Assembly: GCA_029891345.1 (NCBI GenBank)
Contig: CM057009.1
Location: 210,112,709-210,176,708, forward strand
Length of the DNA stretch: 64,000 nucleotides
Source: Dryococelus australis
Lineage: Eukaryota; Arthropoda; Insecta; Phasmatodea; Phasmatidae
Reading direction: 5' to 3'
The notes under the pieces are model-generated. The model saw nothing but the letters and a program-made list of their open reading frames with translations, was not told the origin of the DNA and searched no databases. Below are positions 21,242 through 32,287 of this stretch, piece by piece; positions within the stretch are counted from its first letter, which is position 1; each line of letters begins with the position of its first letter. A program made the position numbers and the translations under genes.

Positions 21242-21544
21242 ATGTCGGAAAGCAGACCAGGAACGATTACTCACATTCGAACTAGAAAAACAAAGCAGAA
21301 CAGGAACACCAGCGTGTTCATGAACGAGAATGCAAGATTGCCAAAATTTTACACACCAACATATGTGTACATGTTGGTCGAAACTGTGGCTCTGTTGAAT
21401 TTACCACATCCCAGAGCTCCGTGTAAGCTGAATTGTATACTTGTGTACCGTTTCGATAGCAAACAGGAGGCAAAAGACATGTTCAAATTGACCTTACGAA
21501 TGACTGCATTCAAAAACAAAAAAAAAAGCAAGTCAACTGTTTGA
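21242..21544 (+). CDS. Intact small ORF of unknown function
   Basis: 100 codons from a true ATG. The N-terminus is basic (THIRTRKTKQNRN), the centre is hydrophobic and Pro-containing (YVYMLVETVALLNLPHPRAP), and the C-terminus is Lys-rich (KNKKKSKS). It may be a nucleic-acid-binding protein, but no family is recognised. It is the first gene inside the island between inverted tandem repeats. Confidence 0.45.
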   Translation: MSESRPGTITHIRTRKTKQNRNTSVFMNENARLPKFYTPTYVYMLVETVALLNLPHPRAPCKLNCILVYRFDSKQEAKDMFKLTLRMTAFKNKKKSKSTV

Positions 21545-21735
21545 TAAATCGAGTCTTTACCGGTTGGTATTTTATATGGCGCCAAATCGACAGTTACAAA
21601 ACTGGGGAGGAAACAGAGCAAAATAAATATGGCCTTTTTTGCAGAAAGTGAAAGTGTACGGAGACATTACAAGCAGCACCAACATCACAAACATCATCAA
21701 GGATAAACTAAGACCAAAGTATAATAATTTCAGTG

Positions 21736-21858
21736 GTCGATGCTGAGAATTTGATGTTAAGGGGCAACACATGTATGTTCTCACTCAATCGAGAAGATGG
21801 GGTTGGTATAACAGAGTTTATCAATTTCATCGAACATTTCCACGAACCTGGCTCATGA
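21736..21858 (+). pseudogene. ORF remnant of unknown function
   Basis: About 40 codons of protein-like sequence (NTCMFSLNREDGVGITEFI) ending at TGA near 21858; no ATG. It may be the 3-prime end of a larger gene with fragments upstream near 21590-21700. Confidence 0.3.
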
Positions 21859-22095
21859 TTTTGCTAACAAAAACGAGCAAATTTTGGTCAATTAAAAAAA
21901 ACAGTTAATGAATAGAAACAAATAGAAGAAAGTTAATTAATAAAAACAAAAAAGCAAGAGTAGATATTTGTATCTATAATTATAAGTTGAGTAAGTAAGG
22001 TTATTCAGTATGGATAAACTACCGATTCAAGCATTAACTTAAATTGTCCTCTTCTCTGTTACGAGAAGATTCATCCAGAACAAAGAGCTCCGAAA

Positions 22096-22479
22096 TATTG
22101 AACTCTGGGATCAGCAGCTTGTGATTTATACACCATCGCAGATATCGCATTAGCTCTGGGAGAATGCCATGCACTAATTCTGGGTCCTCCATTACTCTAT
22201 CCCGCAGGTTATTTTGGGTACATGATTCCTTGTACATCGACTGGAAAACAAGGACTTCAACTTTATGCCGGAGTATGCAATACCAATTATCGCAGAGAAC
22301 TACACATCTGCTTATGGAACATTGCACCGAATGAATTGACTGTCAACAAAGGAGATCGCATCACACAATTATTAATTCTTCCATATACACGACCTGTCAT
22401 TTTCGAAAGTCGCGAGTTAGCCTTGGCTCCAAGCAAAAGCGGTGAAGGACATTTTCGGTCTACTGGATGGTATATCTAA
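22096..22479 (+). pseudogene. dUTPase-like protein with degenerate active site
   Basis: A 127-codon open stretch after a TGA has all the dUTPase landmarks in order: GSAACDLYT (motif 1), IPCTSTGKQGL (motif 2, degenerate), LYAGVCNTNYRREL (motif 3), KGDRITQLLILP (motif 4) and GEGHFRSTG (motif 5). In motif 3 the Asp of the usual I-D-x-D-Y pair reads Asn at both places, so catalysis is doubtful. The first Met lies inside, after motif 1, so the true start has been lost. It differs strongly from the intact dUTPase at 11964, so it is not a recent duplicate. It could be a diverged viral dUTPase relative with another role. Confidence 0.72.
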
Positions 22480-22584
22480 CCGCCAAGCTCTCGACTCGCA
22501 AACCTATAGTAAAATGTCGGGTCTAGACTAATTTTTGTTTGATTATATAAGTGTTAAACTTACAGAGGATACTCATCATGATGT

Positions 22585-22741
22585 AATGGTATGTTTCGGA
22601 TAGTGATATAAAACAAAAACTTGCCGAAGACATAAACGATATTTTCGTGTACAAATTCCAAAGATTTGTTCCACATGTAGCTTTCAAAATTGCTGTGATG
22701 ACCGTCGAGATCGAAGAAAACACTCCACTCACATACAAATA
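22585..22741 (+). pseudogene. ORF remnant of unknown function
   Basis: About 51 codons ending at TAA 22739-22741: acidic first half (SDSDIKQKLAEDINDIF), then KFQRFVPHVAFKIAVM. It is better than the antisense ORF as a protein. No ATG and no family. Last gene piece of the island. Confidence 0.3.
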
Positions 22742-23084
22742 AATCTACAATTGGGAATGATTTAGATAAGTGTTTACTGTATTTGAAATGTTTTGTAATA
22801 AAATAAAAAGTATATTTTTTACAATTATTGGAATAGTTTAGATAAGTGTTTACAAATTTTGAAATGTTTTGTAATAAAATTTTTAAAAGTATTTTTCAAT
22901 TATTGTTTATTTTGTTATTATTTTAAGGTGCAAACCTGGTGTCAGCATCAGTCTAATGTGATGGCCACCTAAAACAATGTGAAGTTAATTATGTCAGCAT
23001 TAATTCAATGTAATTACAACCTACAATGACATGACGGTGGCATAAAATGAAATGAGGGTGATATCCGAGATGGCACAAAAGCCA

Positions 23085-23265
23085 CCTCGTTTGACACCAT
23101 AACCAAAGATGACGAATTAATGAGATGTCATAACCACAAACGACGAACGAGTGTGATACCATTAACGCAGTGGATGATCAAGTGTGACATCATAACCACA
23201 GTCTACGAACGAGTGTGGCATCATAACAACAGTCGATGAACGGATGTGATATCATAACCGAAATG
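23085..23265. repeat. Tandem repeat (about 31-base period), right flank of the island
   Basis: GTGTGACATCATAACCACAG-type units start near 23182, 23213 and 23244, with diverged copies before. Their complement contains TCGACTGTGGTTATGATGTCACAC, the same core as the 20.9-21.1 kb array in the opposite orientation. Confidence 0.72.
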
Positions 23266-24030
23266 AGTGGAACAGAGGGGAAATGAAATGGTGAAATCTG
23301 ATTGTTTGTTGATTAAAGATGAGGGGGTGATGGCTATTGCAATACACATTGGTAAGTTTATTCTCGGAAGCAAATAAACCTGTCCATAATTGGAATTTAT
23401 TGCATGTTCTTTTTATAATACATTCCCCATTCAACAACTAATCAGAATGTTCAACATTCGATATAACCCCCTCCCCCTCAAACTTTCAACAACCAATCAG
23501 AGAAAACTGTTTCATTTCCCTCCCTTACCAACCTTTAAGTTTGCCTATATGGTGAAGAAATCACGAAAACAGATGTCAGTCGAAAGCAAGAGATGGACAG
23601 AGAAACATCAAGCTTCCTCCTCTCCCAGAGTGTTGCAATTGCTGTGTGTTGTAGTCACAACAGTGCAGTTCTGAGAAATTCTACAAAAGTGTGTTGTAGT
23701 CACATAGATGCAGTTCCGAGAAAACCTACAAGTGTGAATTACATTCGCTTTGCCACCATTCCGAGAAAAACTTACAGAGACATGTAGTAATTATTTCGGT
23801 GCTATTCCAAAAAAAAATTGGCCAGTGAATATTGCAATCGAAATTCGCCCCCTCCTGAATTAAACTTAAACAATCGATCAAGTTGCAGCATTTTACTTCT
23901 CTTCCCTTACCCTACTTCTAGTTTAGACTATATGTCGGCGAGATCTGGAAAAAAGACGTCAGTTGATGGCAAGAGATGGAAAGAGACACATCACCCTTCC
24001 TCCTAGAGCAGAGGAGGAATAAGGAATAAG
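23262..24030. repeat. Foldback repeat family, copies C and D
   Basis: A short reverse fragment (23270-23330), a forward half-unit (about 23470-23630: CAACAACCAATCAGA, CTATATGGTGAAGAAATC, CAGTCGAAAGCAAGAGATGG) and another forward half-unit (about 23860-24025). Between them lies a small block in which GTGTTGTAGTCACA and GAGAAA-type words repeat (23640-23790). A TA-rich spacer follows to 24225. Confidence 0.65.
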
Positions 24031-24224
24031 TGTACTATAAACTATATAATTAATTCTATATTATATATACTATATTACATATAGTATTTATTATATATAC
24101 ATATATACTATATATATAGAATATATAATATAAATTATATATAATATGTATAATAAATAATATATAGTATATATTTAATATATAAATAGTATATATATAC
24201 TATATAGTGTATATTGAACTAATT

Positions 24225-26615
24225 ACTTGCTCATCTGCTTTTGTAGGAAGGTTGATGTAACTCTATCCATCTCTCGCCATCGACTGATGTATTTTTCAAG
24301 ATTACTCGGCCATATAGGCAAACTAAAAAGGGGGTGGGAGAAGAGGGGATATAGTATAGTCTGATTGGTTGTTGAATCCTCCCACTCTTAATTTCAACAA
24401 CCAACCACATTGCCGCATTTCACTTCACCCCTTAAACTCCATCCAGTTTAGTCTATAGGACAGCAAGATCTGGAAAAAACATCAGTCGATGGCGAAAGAT
24501 GGACAGAGTTGCAGCAAACCTCCTCCTAGAGCAGAAGACAAATAAGGTATAAGTATACTACAAACTATAAAATATATACTATATTATATATAGTGTATAT
24601 TATATATAGTATATATTTTAAATATGATAAATATTATGTATAGTATATAATATATATTGTATATATTGTATATAGTACATGTACTATAAACTTTATAGTA
24701 TATACTATATAGTATATACTATATAGTATATACTACATAGTTGATATATTATACTTATTCCTTGCTCCTCTTCTGTTCTTGGAAGAAGGATTGATATTTC
24801 TCTGTCCATCTCTTGCCGTCAACTGATGTATTTTTCCCGGCTTTCTCAGCCTATAGGCAACCTGAAAAAGGGAGAAGGGAGTGTAGGGGAAATGGTGTAC
24901 TCTGGTTGGTTGTTGAATCTCCCCCACTCCTAATTTCAACAACCAAAGGTGTTGCAGCTTTTCCCTCCCCCCTGCCTTTTTTCGCTCCTTCCAGTTTAGC
25001 ATATATGGTAGCAAGATCTGGTAAATAACATCAGTCGATGGCAAGAGATTGACAGACACACACCAACCTTCCTCCTAGAACAGAAGACAAATAAGAAATA
25101 TGTATACTAGAAACTATAGCATATATACCATATATAATATACACTATATATAATATGAATATATTATATACAAGATATACTACATATATATTTATTTATA
25201 TATACAGTACAAAGTATGTAATATATATAGTTTACTATGTATAGTATATATTATACTTATTCCTTATTCTTCTTCTGCTCTAGGAGAAACATTGATGTAT
25301 TTCTGTCTATCTCTCACCATCGATTGCTATCTTTTTCCAGATTTCTTGGCCATAAACACAAACTGTTAAGGGGGTAGGGTGGTGAGGGGAAATGGAGTAA
25401 TCTGATCGGTTGTTGATTCCTCCCACTCCTAATTTCAACAACCAATCATGCTGCAGCATTCAAATTCCCCCTTTTCTCCTCCTTCCAATTTAGCCTATAT
25501 GGCAGCAAGATCTGGAAAAAAGATATCAGTCGACGGCGAGAGATGGAAAGACACATCAACTTTCCTCCTAGAGTAGAAGAGGTATAAGGAATAAGTATAC
25601 CATAAACTACATAATATAAACTTTATTATACATATGCATGCACATAATATATTGTATACACTATAAATATATTGTATTTATATTCAATACAAATAGTATA
25701 TAATATATAGTTTATATATAGTATGTGCTAGAGTATATAGTATACACTCTATAGTATATACTATATAGTGTATATTATACTTATTCCTTGTTCCTTGTCT
25801 GCTTTAGGAAGAAGGTTGATGTGTCACTGTCCATGTCTCGCCATCGACTGATGTCTTTTTCCTAGATTTTTTGGCCATATAGGTAAACTGGAAAGGGATG
25901 GAAAGGAGGGGAGGAAAAAAGTTGTACTCTGATTGGTTGTTGATTCTCCCCACTCCTAATTTCAACAACCAATCGCATTGCAGCATTTCACTTGCCCCCT
26001 CCTTTTTTTCCTCCTTCCAGTTTAGCCTATATGGCAGCAAGATGTGGAAAATAAATGTCAGTCGATGGCAAGAAATGGACAGACACACCAACCTTCCTCC
26101 TAGAGCAGAAGAGGAATATAATATATACTATAAATTGTATACTATTTACAATATACTATATAGTATATAGTATCTATATATATTATATAGTTTATACAGA
26201 ATATCACATATTGCATATTATATAAAGTGTATTAAATATTGTATGTAGTATATATATTATATATAGTGTATAGTATATATATTATATATTAAATATGTAT
26301 ATATATTATATATACAGATTAAAAAATAATATATATATACATATACTATATAGTTTACCTAATACTTATTCATTGCTCCTCTTTTGTTCTAGGAGGAAGG
26401 TTGGTGTGTTTCTATCGATCTTTTGCCATCGACTGACATCTTTTTTCCAGATTTCTCTCCATATAAGCAAACAAAAAAGGATTGGGGAAGGGAGGGGAGG
26501 GAAATGGTGTACTCTGGTTCTTGATTCCCCCTCCTAATTTCAACAACCAATCACATTGCAGGCATTCATTTCTCCCTCCATTCCCCTCCTTTCAGTTTAG
26601 CATATATGGCTTCAA
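24225..26615. repeat. Five-unit ladder of palindromic repeats with TA-rich spacers
   Basis: Units begin near 24225, 24755, 25255, 25770 and 26360. Each is about 340 bases: a reverse arm and a forward arm meeting at a centre like GGTTGTTGATTCCTCCCAC, then TTTCAACAACC. The arms carry TCTTGCCATCGACTGATGT / CAGTCGATGGCAAGAGATGG and GCCATATAGGCAAACT / AGCCTATATGGC. Units are separated by 150-230 bases of TATA-type sequence, giving an overall period of about 500-590. No coding capacity. ORFs reported in the arms are shadows. Confidence 0.85.
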
Positions 26616-26819
26616 TTTCCATAAATGTGAATGCAGACAAGGAGTCCAATATCACATTTGAAAAAAAAACGAACTGTTTTGCTAAATGTCAACTGGATTA
26701 TGTGGCCTGTAAATTATCTAATATATAAACAAATGTTTAAAAAAAGGTTTTGTTTGTCCTTTCTCTATTTTTTTCAATTATTCAGCTTTTTGGATCTCAT
26801 ATTTGAGCTCTTTGTGATT

Positions 26820-27300
26820 GTTCATCAATCGAACAAGTTTCTCATCAAACACATTTTTCCATGAGAGCCGGAATTTTTTCGTGCCTTACCAAGGAGACAC
26901 AATTTTAATTTGCCTGTTCTATGTCGTATTTATAGCTTGATATAAATATCCCACATATGATTCTTTGGAGAAGGGTGTGGATAAAAAAATATTAATGGCT
27001 TCCCCGATGCCCGGTTATGTATTTACAATAACCGTTGTTTATTTGCATCCTTTTTTCTCCAGTTTGTCACCATTACCATTAATGAGCGAATTTATGAAAT
27101 TAATGTGATAATTTGCAGCTACATAGTTTAATTGAAATGAGTTTGCCTGTCTAATTTCGTTATAATTCAGATTGTTTACCAAATTATTAAAATTTTCAAG
27201 CATTTGTTACAAAGTCTGTAACAACTCGACACTTTTATTTAAATCTGAATTTTGAATAGATATATTAACTGTGTTGCATAAAATTATAAAATTTGTAGAC
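26820..27300 (-). pseudogene. Unknown degraded ORF
   Basis: From about 27300 a minus-strand frame reads NTVNISIQNSDLNKSVELLQ, then a Gln/Asn-rich helical stretch with heptad-like spacing (QMLENFNNLVNNLNYNE), then LINGNGDKLEKKGCK. Stops lie near 27207, 27043 and further on. Composition is that of a coiled-coil viral structural protein, but no family can be named. Confidence 0.33.
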
Positions 27301-27567
27301 TTTTGTCAAAAGCATCACTGCTATTTTTGTATTCGTATTTAAAATAAGTGATTACTATTTCCATAAACACTTTATTTCTTATCCCTTGACTTATACGTTG
27401 TGAAATGGCAAAAGGCAACATTTGTTTCCTTTAATGTCTTATTAATATGCATTACCTCGCCATTTTTTAAATATTGACCAATATAATTATAAGTAAACGA
27501 ATAATGTATGAAAAACTTATAGATTATCCCAAATTACATTCAAATTCTATCTATTAGCAATTAAAAA

Positions 27568-27849
27568 ATGGCAACCTTTGTCAATGCAGCTTTATTCGTG
27601 TCCAACGATTGGCCAACTTTGAACATTCTGTTTGGTTTTTCACAAGATGCTCCCGAAGAGTGTTTGAATATGAAACAAGAAAACGATGCACTGGAAATTT
27701 ACAATGATTTTACTAGGATAATTTCAATCATATACAATTCGCCAACTAATTTGTGGGACGGTTTCTTATGCACCAATCTGCAAAACATTCTAAACAGCAT
27801 CTGTAACAATTTTCCAACAATTACAAAAAATATTTCGCAAGTAAAATAA
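27568..27849 (+). CDS. Intact small ORF of unknown function
   Basis: 93 codons from a true ATG (MATFVNAALFVSNDWPTLN), acidic in the middle (QDAPEECLNMKQEND), with an alternating hydrophobic C-terminal half. No signal peptide or metal site is clear. First open gene after the repeat ladder; assigned to the virus by position only. Confidence 0.45.
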   Translation: MATFVNAALFVSNDWPTLNILFGFSQDAPEECLNMKQENDALEIYNDFTRIISIIYNSPTNLWDGFLCTNLQNILNSICNNFPTITKNISQVK

Positions 27850-28600
27850 AAGCATGTGTAAAAATCGAAGGGTATATAACGAGCGGATTTATAATTGTGC
27901 CTTATTTGAATGACCATATTTTAGTGTTGAACATTGATGTGGATGGGGCTGTGCAGTTATTGCATTGTTCTCTCACTTGTTTCGCTCTCATCTAACCAAA
28001 AATCTCCATTCACCATTCGCTGGACACATCTTCATACTAAGATTATCTTTTCGAGCTGAATTGTAAAATTCAAACATTCCAATGACATCCGCGACAAGAT
28101 ACCGTAAAAAATCATCGCTATAATCTATTTAATCCACAAGAATTTGGATTGCCTATGTTGCAGCAGAAGTGTTTTCAACGAAACACCATCGTGGACAAAT
28201 AACTCAACAACATTCAAAATACCATTGACGACATTTCGACGAATAAGGCAAACCACATACACCAGTTCCTGCTAACTCTAATGTATTCGATTTTAAAAAC
28301 AGCATTTATTTTCCTCTACGTGGACTTTTAAGCAGACTCGCAGGATTTGTGCATCCCGAAACTCTTTGTGAATAACAGTGTGGCCGATGCAAGGATAAAT
28401 ACCCTGCCCAATATCGAAATATCTGTGAAAATATGAACATCACAACCAAAGTCTTGAAATAGGGTAAAACTTCCTCCTCTCTTGTCTCATCTTCCCGCAG
28501 TATAAAGGCTTGTAGTTTTGCAACAAGTGGAAATGCAAAGAAAAATATAGCAATCAAAGAAATGCTGCTCCAGATGGAAACCCACGACTGGTATAAAGGG
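27850..28600. other. Interval with short coding-like remnants
   Basis: Protein-like pieces in changing frames (for example near 28130-28260 and 28300-28440), none longer than about 40 codons without a stop. Probably a heavily decayed gene; no motif recognised. Confidence 0.3.
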
Positions 28601-29178
28601 GTGTTTGATATTTTTTTAATCAGTTTTTAAACTGTGATGTTACAAACGAACCTGATATCTTCAATGGCGATAAAGCCGATTCGGATGATGTTGGTGAGGG
28701 TAATTACTATATTTTGTCTTTATCGGAGGGGAAACCCACGTACAAAGAAACTATACAACAACTCATGAATAATTTCAACATGTTTCACCGGTTCATGTGT
28801 CAATCGTACACAGACACCATACATTTATCAGCAATTACCAACTCTTTGGGAAAATTGTGGAGTTCATGTCCGAATCACGTAAACAAATGCATCACAATCG
28901 ACAAAAAAAAACCAGTTTTAACAATAGATATGACCTTTTTGTTGAACAAAGACCTGAAGAAATGTGTCTATTTCAAATATTACAATAAGATTAGAGATAT
29001 CGATCGAAAACATGCCAATTTTATTACATCTCTAACAATACTAGGCTATGCTTGGTCAGAGAAACATTTTGTGGTGGTGAAAATAATTCATTCACTCTTT
29101 AAACAATACTATGATAGTCTACCCGAAAACATTGTTCATCAACTGATAAAAATGTATTCCTTTCAAATCATTGTATGA
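28601..29178 (+). pseudogene. Unknown viral-type gene lacking its start
   Basis: A 192-codon open frame with no ATG near its 5-prime end: acidic start (FNGDKADSDDVGEGNYYIL), then helical segments (YKETIQQLMNNFNMFHRFM), a Lys-rich loop (CITIDKKKPVLTIDM) and an aromatic C-terminal part. The long undamaged frame argues that it was under selection until recently. No family recognised. Confidence 0.48.
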
Positions 29179-29409
29179 TAAGAATGTTAATCAAATTTTT
29201 TCAAGACTCGCGAAAGAGGAGGCAAACGTTGCAACAGATCCCATTTAAAGTACATGAAATTCATGAAAAATGGTGGTACTTTGGCAGATTTCCAAGATTT
29301 AATTTCATATTTTATTTTCGGTATTAACCTAAAATTCGAGCATATTGCATCGTTGTTTGCAACACGTTGGTGAGCGAACTGAAATGTCTATATCCCTCCT
29401 AACAAAAAC

Positions 29410-29640
29410 CGTTTAATATGATCATGATCACTTCTGCTTATCAGCGAGCGGCTAAACTAAACCACGACACACAGATCTTGTATTTAAGAGATGGAATTCC
29501 CATCACCATCGAAGAAAAAAGAATAACAATTTACAAATCGACCAAAGTCCAAAAGGCTTTTCTTAGAATAATGCAAAAAAACACAACTATGCGGAAAAAG
29601 TGCTTGCTGTGTTTCTAAATGATTCGAATGCTCCCTACTC
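29410..29640 (+). CDS. Small ORF of unknown function
   Basis: 66 codons from ATG 29418 (MIMITSAYQRAAKLNHD), very basic second half with paired Cys at the end (KKCLLCF). It may be a fragment of a longer gene whose pieces (TLADFQDLISYFIFGIN) lie at 29230-29370. No family recognised. Confidence 0.3.
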
Positions 29641-29787
29641 TTCAGAAGTGTAATTGATGCTTTTATTTGATTTCCTGTACAAGACAGGTAGATAAAAGAA
29701 CAAAATTTTGTCCCTGATGATAAGTCAAGTTAACGAACTGACTGAAACTGAAAAAACTGAAATTACAACAAACAAAAAACAACAATA

Positions 29788-30072
29788 ATGTGCATTCCTT
29801 CTCAGTTTACACATACACTAAACCTGTTTGTGAATCATCCATTGTGTTCTATTTACAAAAACATGAAGAGACTCTTTGTCACCGATACAAAAACTCAGTT
29901 TGATTTACATTACTTTGTACCAAAAAAAATAAAAGGAGCGAGACCCAATCGAGGAGTGTTGTTTCATGCCTGGCGAAATAATTTTCGGTGTGTGCAATTG
30001 CAGTCGATCCGAGATTCGCACAAAATGCACTTGGGCATGGTAAAAAACGTCCACATTGAATTATGTAAATAA
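29788..30072 (+). CDS. Intact small basic ORF of unknown function
   Basis: 94 codons from a true ATG. N-terminus MCIPSQFTHTLNLFVNHP, then FVPKKIKGARPNRGVLFHAW, then a basic His-containing C-terminus (HKMHLGMVKNVHIELCK). High Lys/Arg/His content suggests a nucleic-acid-binding or structural role, but no family is recognised. Confidence 0.45.
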   Translation: MCIPSQFTHTLNLFVNHPLCSIYKNMKRLFVTDTKTQFDLHYFVPKKIKGARPNRGVLFHAWRNNFRCVQLQSIRDSHKMHLGMVKNVHIELCK

Positions 30073-30164
30073 ACAGATGTTGAACGATACCGATCTTCAG
30101 CTAATTTTACTCAACTAAGCCATGTACAATTTTTAACAAATTAGAATTTTTTTTCTTATTTGCA

Positions 30165-30230
30165 ACTCGATGGTATATAACTGCAGAAACGTATCGAACC
30201 ATATCAATCAATATTTGTTGCCGAGAAGAT
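30165..30230 (+). promoter_or_regulatory. TATA-type promoter of the 30235 gene
   Basis: GGTATATAAC at about 30171 lies some 60 bases before the ATG at 30235, with CATATCAATCA between as a possible initiator. Comparable in layout to the promoter of the related gene at 4345. Confidence 0.4.
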
Positions 30231-30234
30231 CATT

Positions 30235-30621
30235 ATGTCGACGACATGTGATAAACATGGAGCATGTTTTATTTGTGGATACAATGCACAGTGTCTGGAC
30301 TTATATTATTTGCCTTCACATACATCAGAGACGGAGAGATCGTCTTGGCCAAATTCCTCGATGGAGATCGGTGGACGGCGAGAGGGCAAAGATGATGATG
30401 CTGCAGATGCTGCCATTAATGTTTCTGTTCCTGTTGTAAATGATGAAGTTCACTCGATTTGCATTTGCGACTTTCAAGGTTTTGGAATTCTTCAAATAAT
30501 TCGCATAAAGGACTTGGCTATTTTCGACATTGAAACGAATCGCATAAAACACTATGTTTTTGGACCTCTGTGTAAACTAACTTGTTTCAGTGACAAGACC
30601 AAATATGTTATCCGAGATTAG
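30235..30621 (+). CDS. Second [FL]QGF-family protein, truncated, ORF open
   Basis: 128 codons from a true ATG. N-terminal Cys/His cluster (CDKHGACFICGYNAQC), an acidic linker, then CICDFQGFGILQIIRIKDLA, then FDIETNRIKHYVFGP. The last blocks line up with LQGF...KELAV...FKSP of the gene at 4345, so both belong to one family. This copy ends soon after the first block and lacks the CPSFK and LLRLWF parts. The Cys cluster could bind zinc. Whether it is viral or host is open. Confidence 0.5.
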   Translation: MSTTCDKHGACFICGYNAQCLDLYYLPSHTSETERSSWPNSSMEIGGRREGKDDDAADAAINVSVPVVNDEVHSICICDFQGFGILQIIRIKDLAIFDIETNRIKHYVFGPLCKLTCFSDKTKYVIRD

Positions 30622-30629
30622 ATTTTACA

Positions 30630-31125
30630 TGTGCATGGAATATGTTGGTATGAAGAGTGGGTACCTTACAAGTGTGCATTGAGTATAGTGTTTTATTTAA
30701 AATGAATATAAGTTTGTAGAGTGTGTTTTTTTATGTAATTTTGTATGTTTTTATGAATTTAAGGGCTAATCATGGCCCTAAATAAAAAAAATATAAACAA
30801 ATATATTGATACTATTTTAGATTCTCAAAGAAATCCTACCTTAAACGATGATTCCTACTCCACTGAAATATATAGTAAATTTTTGTGTCATACGCAAGTT
30901 GTTCCTTATTTATATTTCATGCTTTATCAGCTAGAATAGTATCTGCTATATGTCTATGTTTCAAATAGTTTGTTCAGTCATAAACTATGTCGTGTTCTTT
31001 ACAAGCATTATCCAAAGAGTTTATTCCTTGATCAGGATGGAGAAATATTCAATAGTTGTTACATACCATAATCGACAAAAAAATTCCATATTCAGTGTAA
31101 AAACCACATGAAATGTAAGTGATTT
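30630..31125. other. AT-rich interval, no gene seen
   Basis: AT-rich sequence with an AATAAA signal near 30780. No frame longer than about 40 codons with protein-like composition. Confidence 0.5.
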
Positions 31126-31126
31126 T

Positions 31127-32236
31127 AAAAAAAGGTAATCAATCAACACTCGTTTATAGATTTTGTCCTTTTTCTATTGCGTAAAATTATATACCAAGTG
31201 GTTCTCGACGATCGGGACAAACGCCCGTTCATAATAAACCAGTTTATTTTGGCAGTAAAACAATTTCTAGATAATATTCCAAGGACAGGAACATTGTTTC
31301 GACGAACACTGATAGACCTTCATCGTGGAGAAGAAGATTTCGACTTAATTGACATTTCGAATAATTCGCCCATTTGTGTGTTTATCATCTCTTTACAAAA
31401 TCCATTCTCGAAGTGTTTATACGAGGTTTAAAAATATTGACGAAACTTTTGACGATGCAGAAAAAATAAGATTATTGGACGATATGGTCAACCCTAATGA
31501 TTATTTCGAAGTTTCGAAAAAATACTCCTACGATCAGGGAGGTCGGAGGTGACAAAACTAAAGACGAGTTTCACGCTAAAAACGATCAAGTGTTGGATCT
31601 GCTCAATCCACCCATGGCCACAATAGAAGTAAATGACGGCAATCATTGTAAAGATGATGGTGATTATGATAGCGAAGATGAATGCATGTTACACAATGTA
31701 GATAATGATTGGGAGAATTTTAACAAAGTCATAGTCACCGTGAAGACCATGTCGATGAGAACGAGCCACTCGAAATTAGCGAATTAAATGAACCAGAAAC
31801 CAATGTTGTTGTTCTTTCTGATGAACCTGTTATAACATCAACTGATTTAAATTTCCGTGAAAAGGGAATAGAAATTGAACTTGTAAATACTGCTGACGAA
31901 TCCACAATGGTACTGGTGGAACTGAATTCCTACAGAACCGAGCCCGAAACCACATTCTTGGAAATTGAAACGCCAACAACCACACCTGTCAAAATATATT
32001 TCAGTGAAAGCGAATCGGAAACCAAAATCGAATTTGTGGAAATATCGGCATAGCAATTACTTGAAGAACGTACTTTAAACGAGCATGTGCTGGAGGAATT
32101 GAGCGAAATGGAAACCAATCTCAAAGAACCTAGCGAATCGAAGGGGGTGAAATTAATACTGAAATCGAGCTTTTCGAAAAAGGCAAAAATAATAATAATC
32201 GAAAAATATATAGGGATAATACTGCGCTATATTTAG
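31127..32236 (+). pseudogene. Unknown Glu-rich viral-type protein, three frame changes
   Basis: Four consecutive readings give about 370 residues: 31127-31431 (IIYQVVLDDRDKRPFIINQ), 31434-31552, about 31553-31787 (acidic, DDGDYDSEDE), and a Met-poor frame from about 31742 to 32236 with one TAG near 32053. The last part is unusually rich in Glu and Thr (LEIETPTTTPVKIYFSESES). An acidic low-complexity C-terminus suits a structural or regulatory virion protein. No family recognised. Confidence 0.42.
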
Positions 32237-32287
32237 TCTGTTTGACGGAAAACGACTTGTTTGCCTGAGTGGGAAAAAAAAGCTCTA

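Noticed and set aside
23390-26537. Apparent ORFs of 70-108 codons in the repeat ladder
   Set aside because: Repetitive and palindromic, so long frames arise on both strands; not genes.
24225-26615. CRISPR array, because of regularly spaced repeats
   Set aside because: Units are about 340-base palindromes with TA microsatellite spacers in a eukaryotic context; no cas genes.
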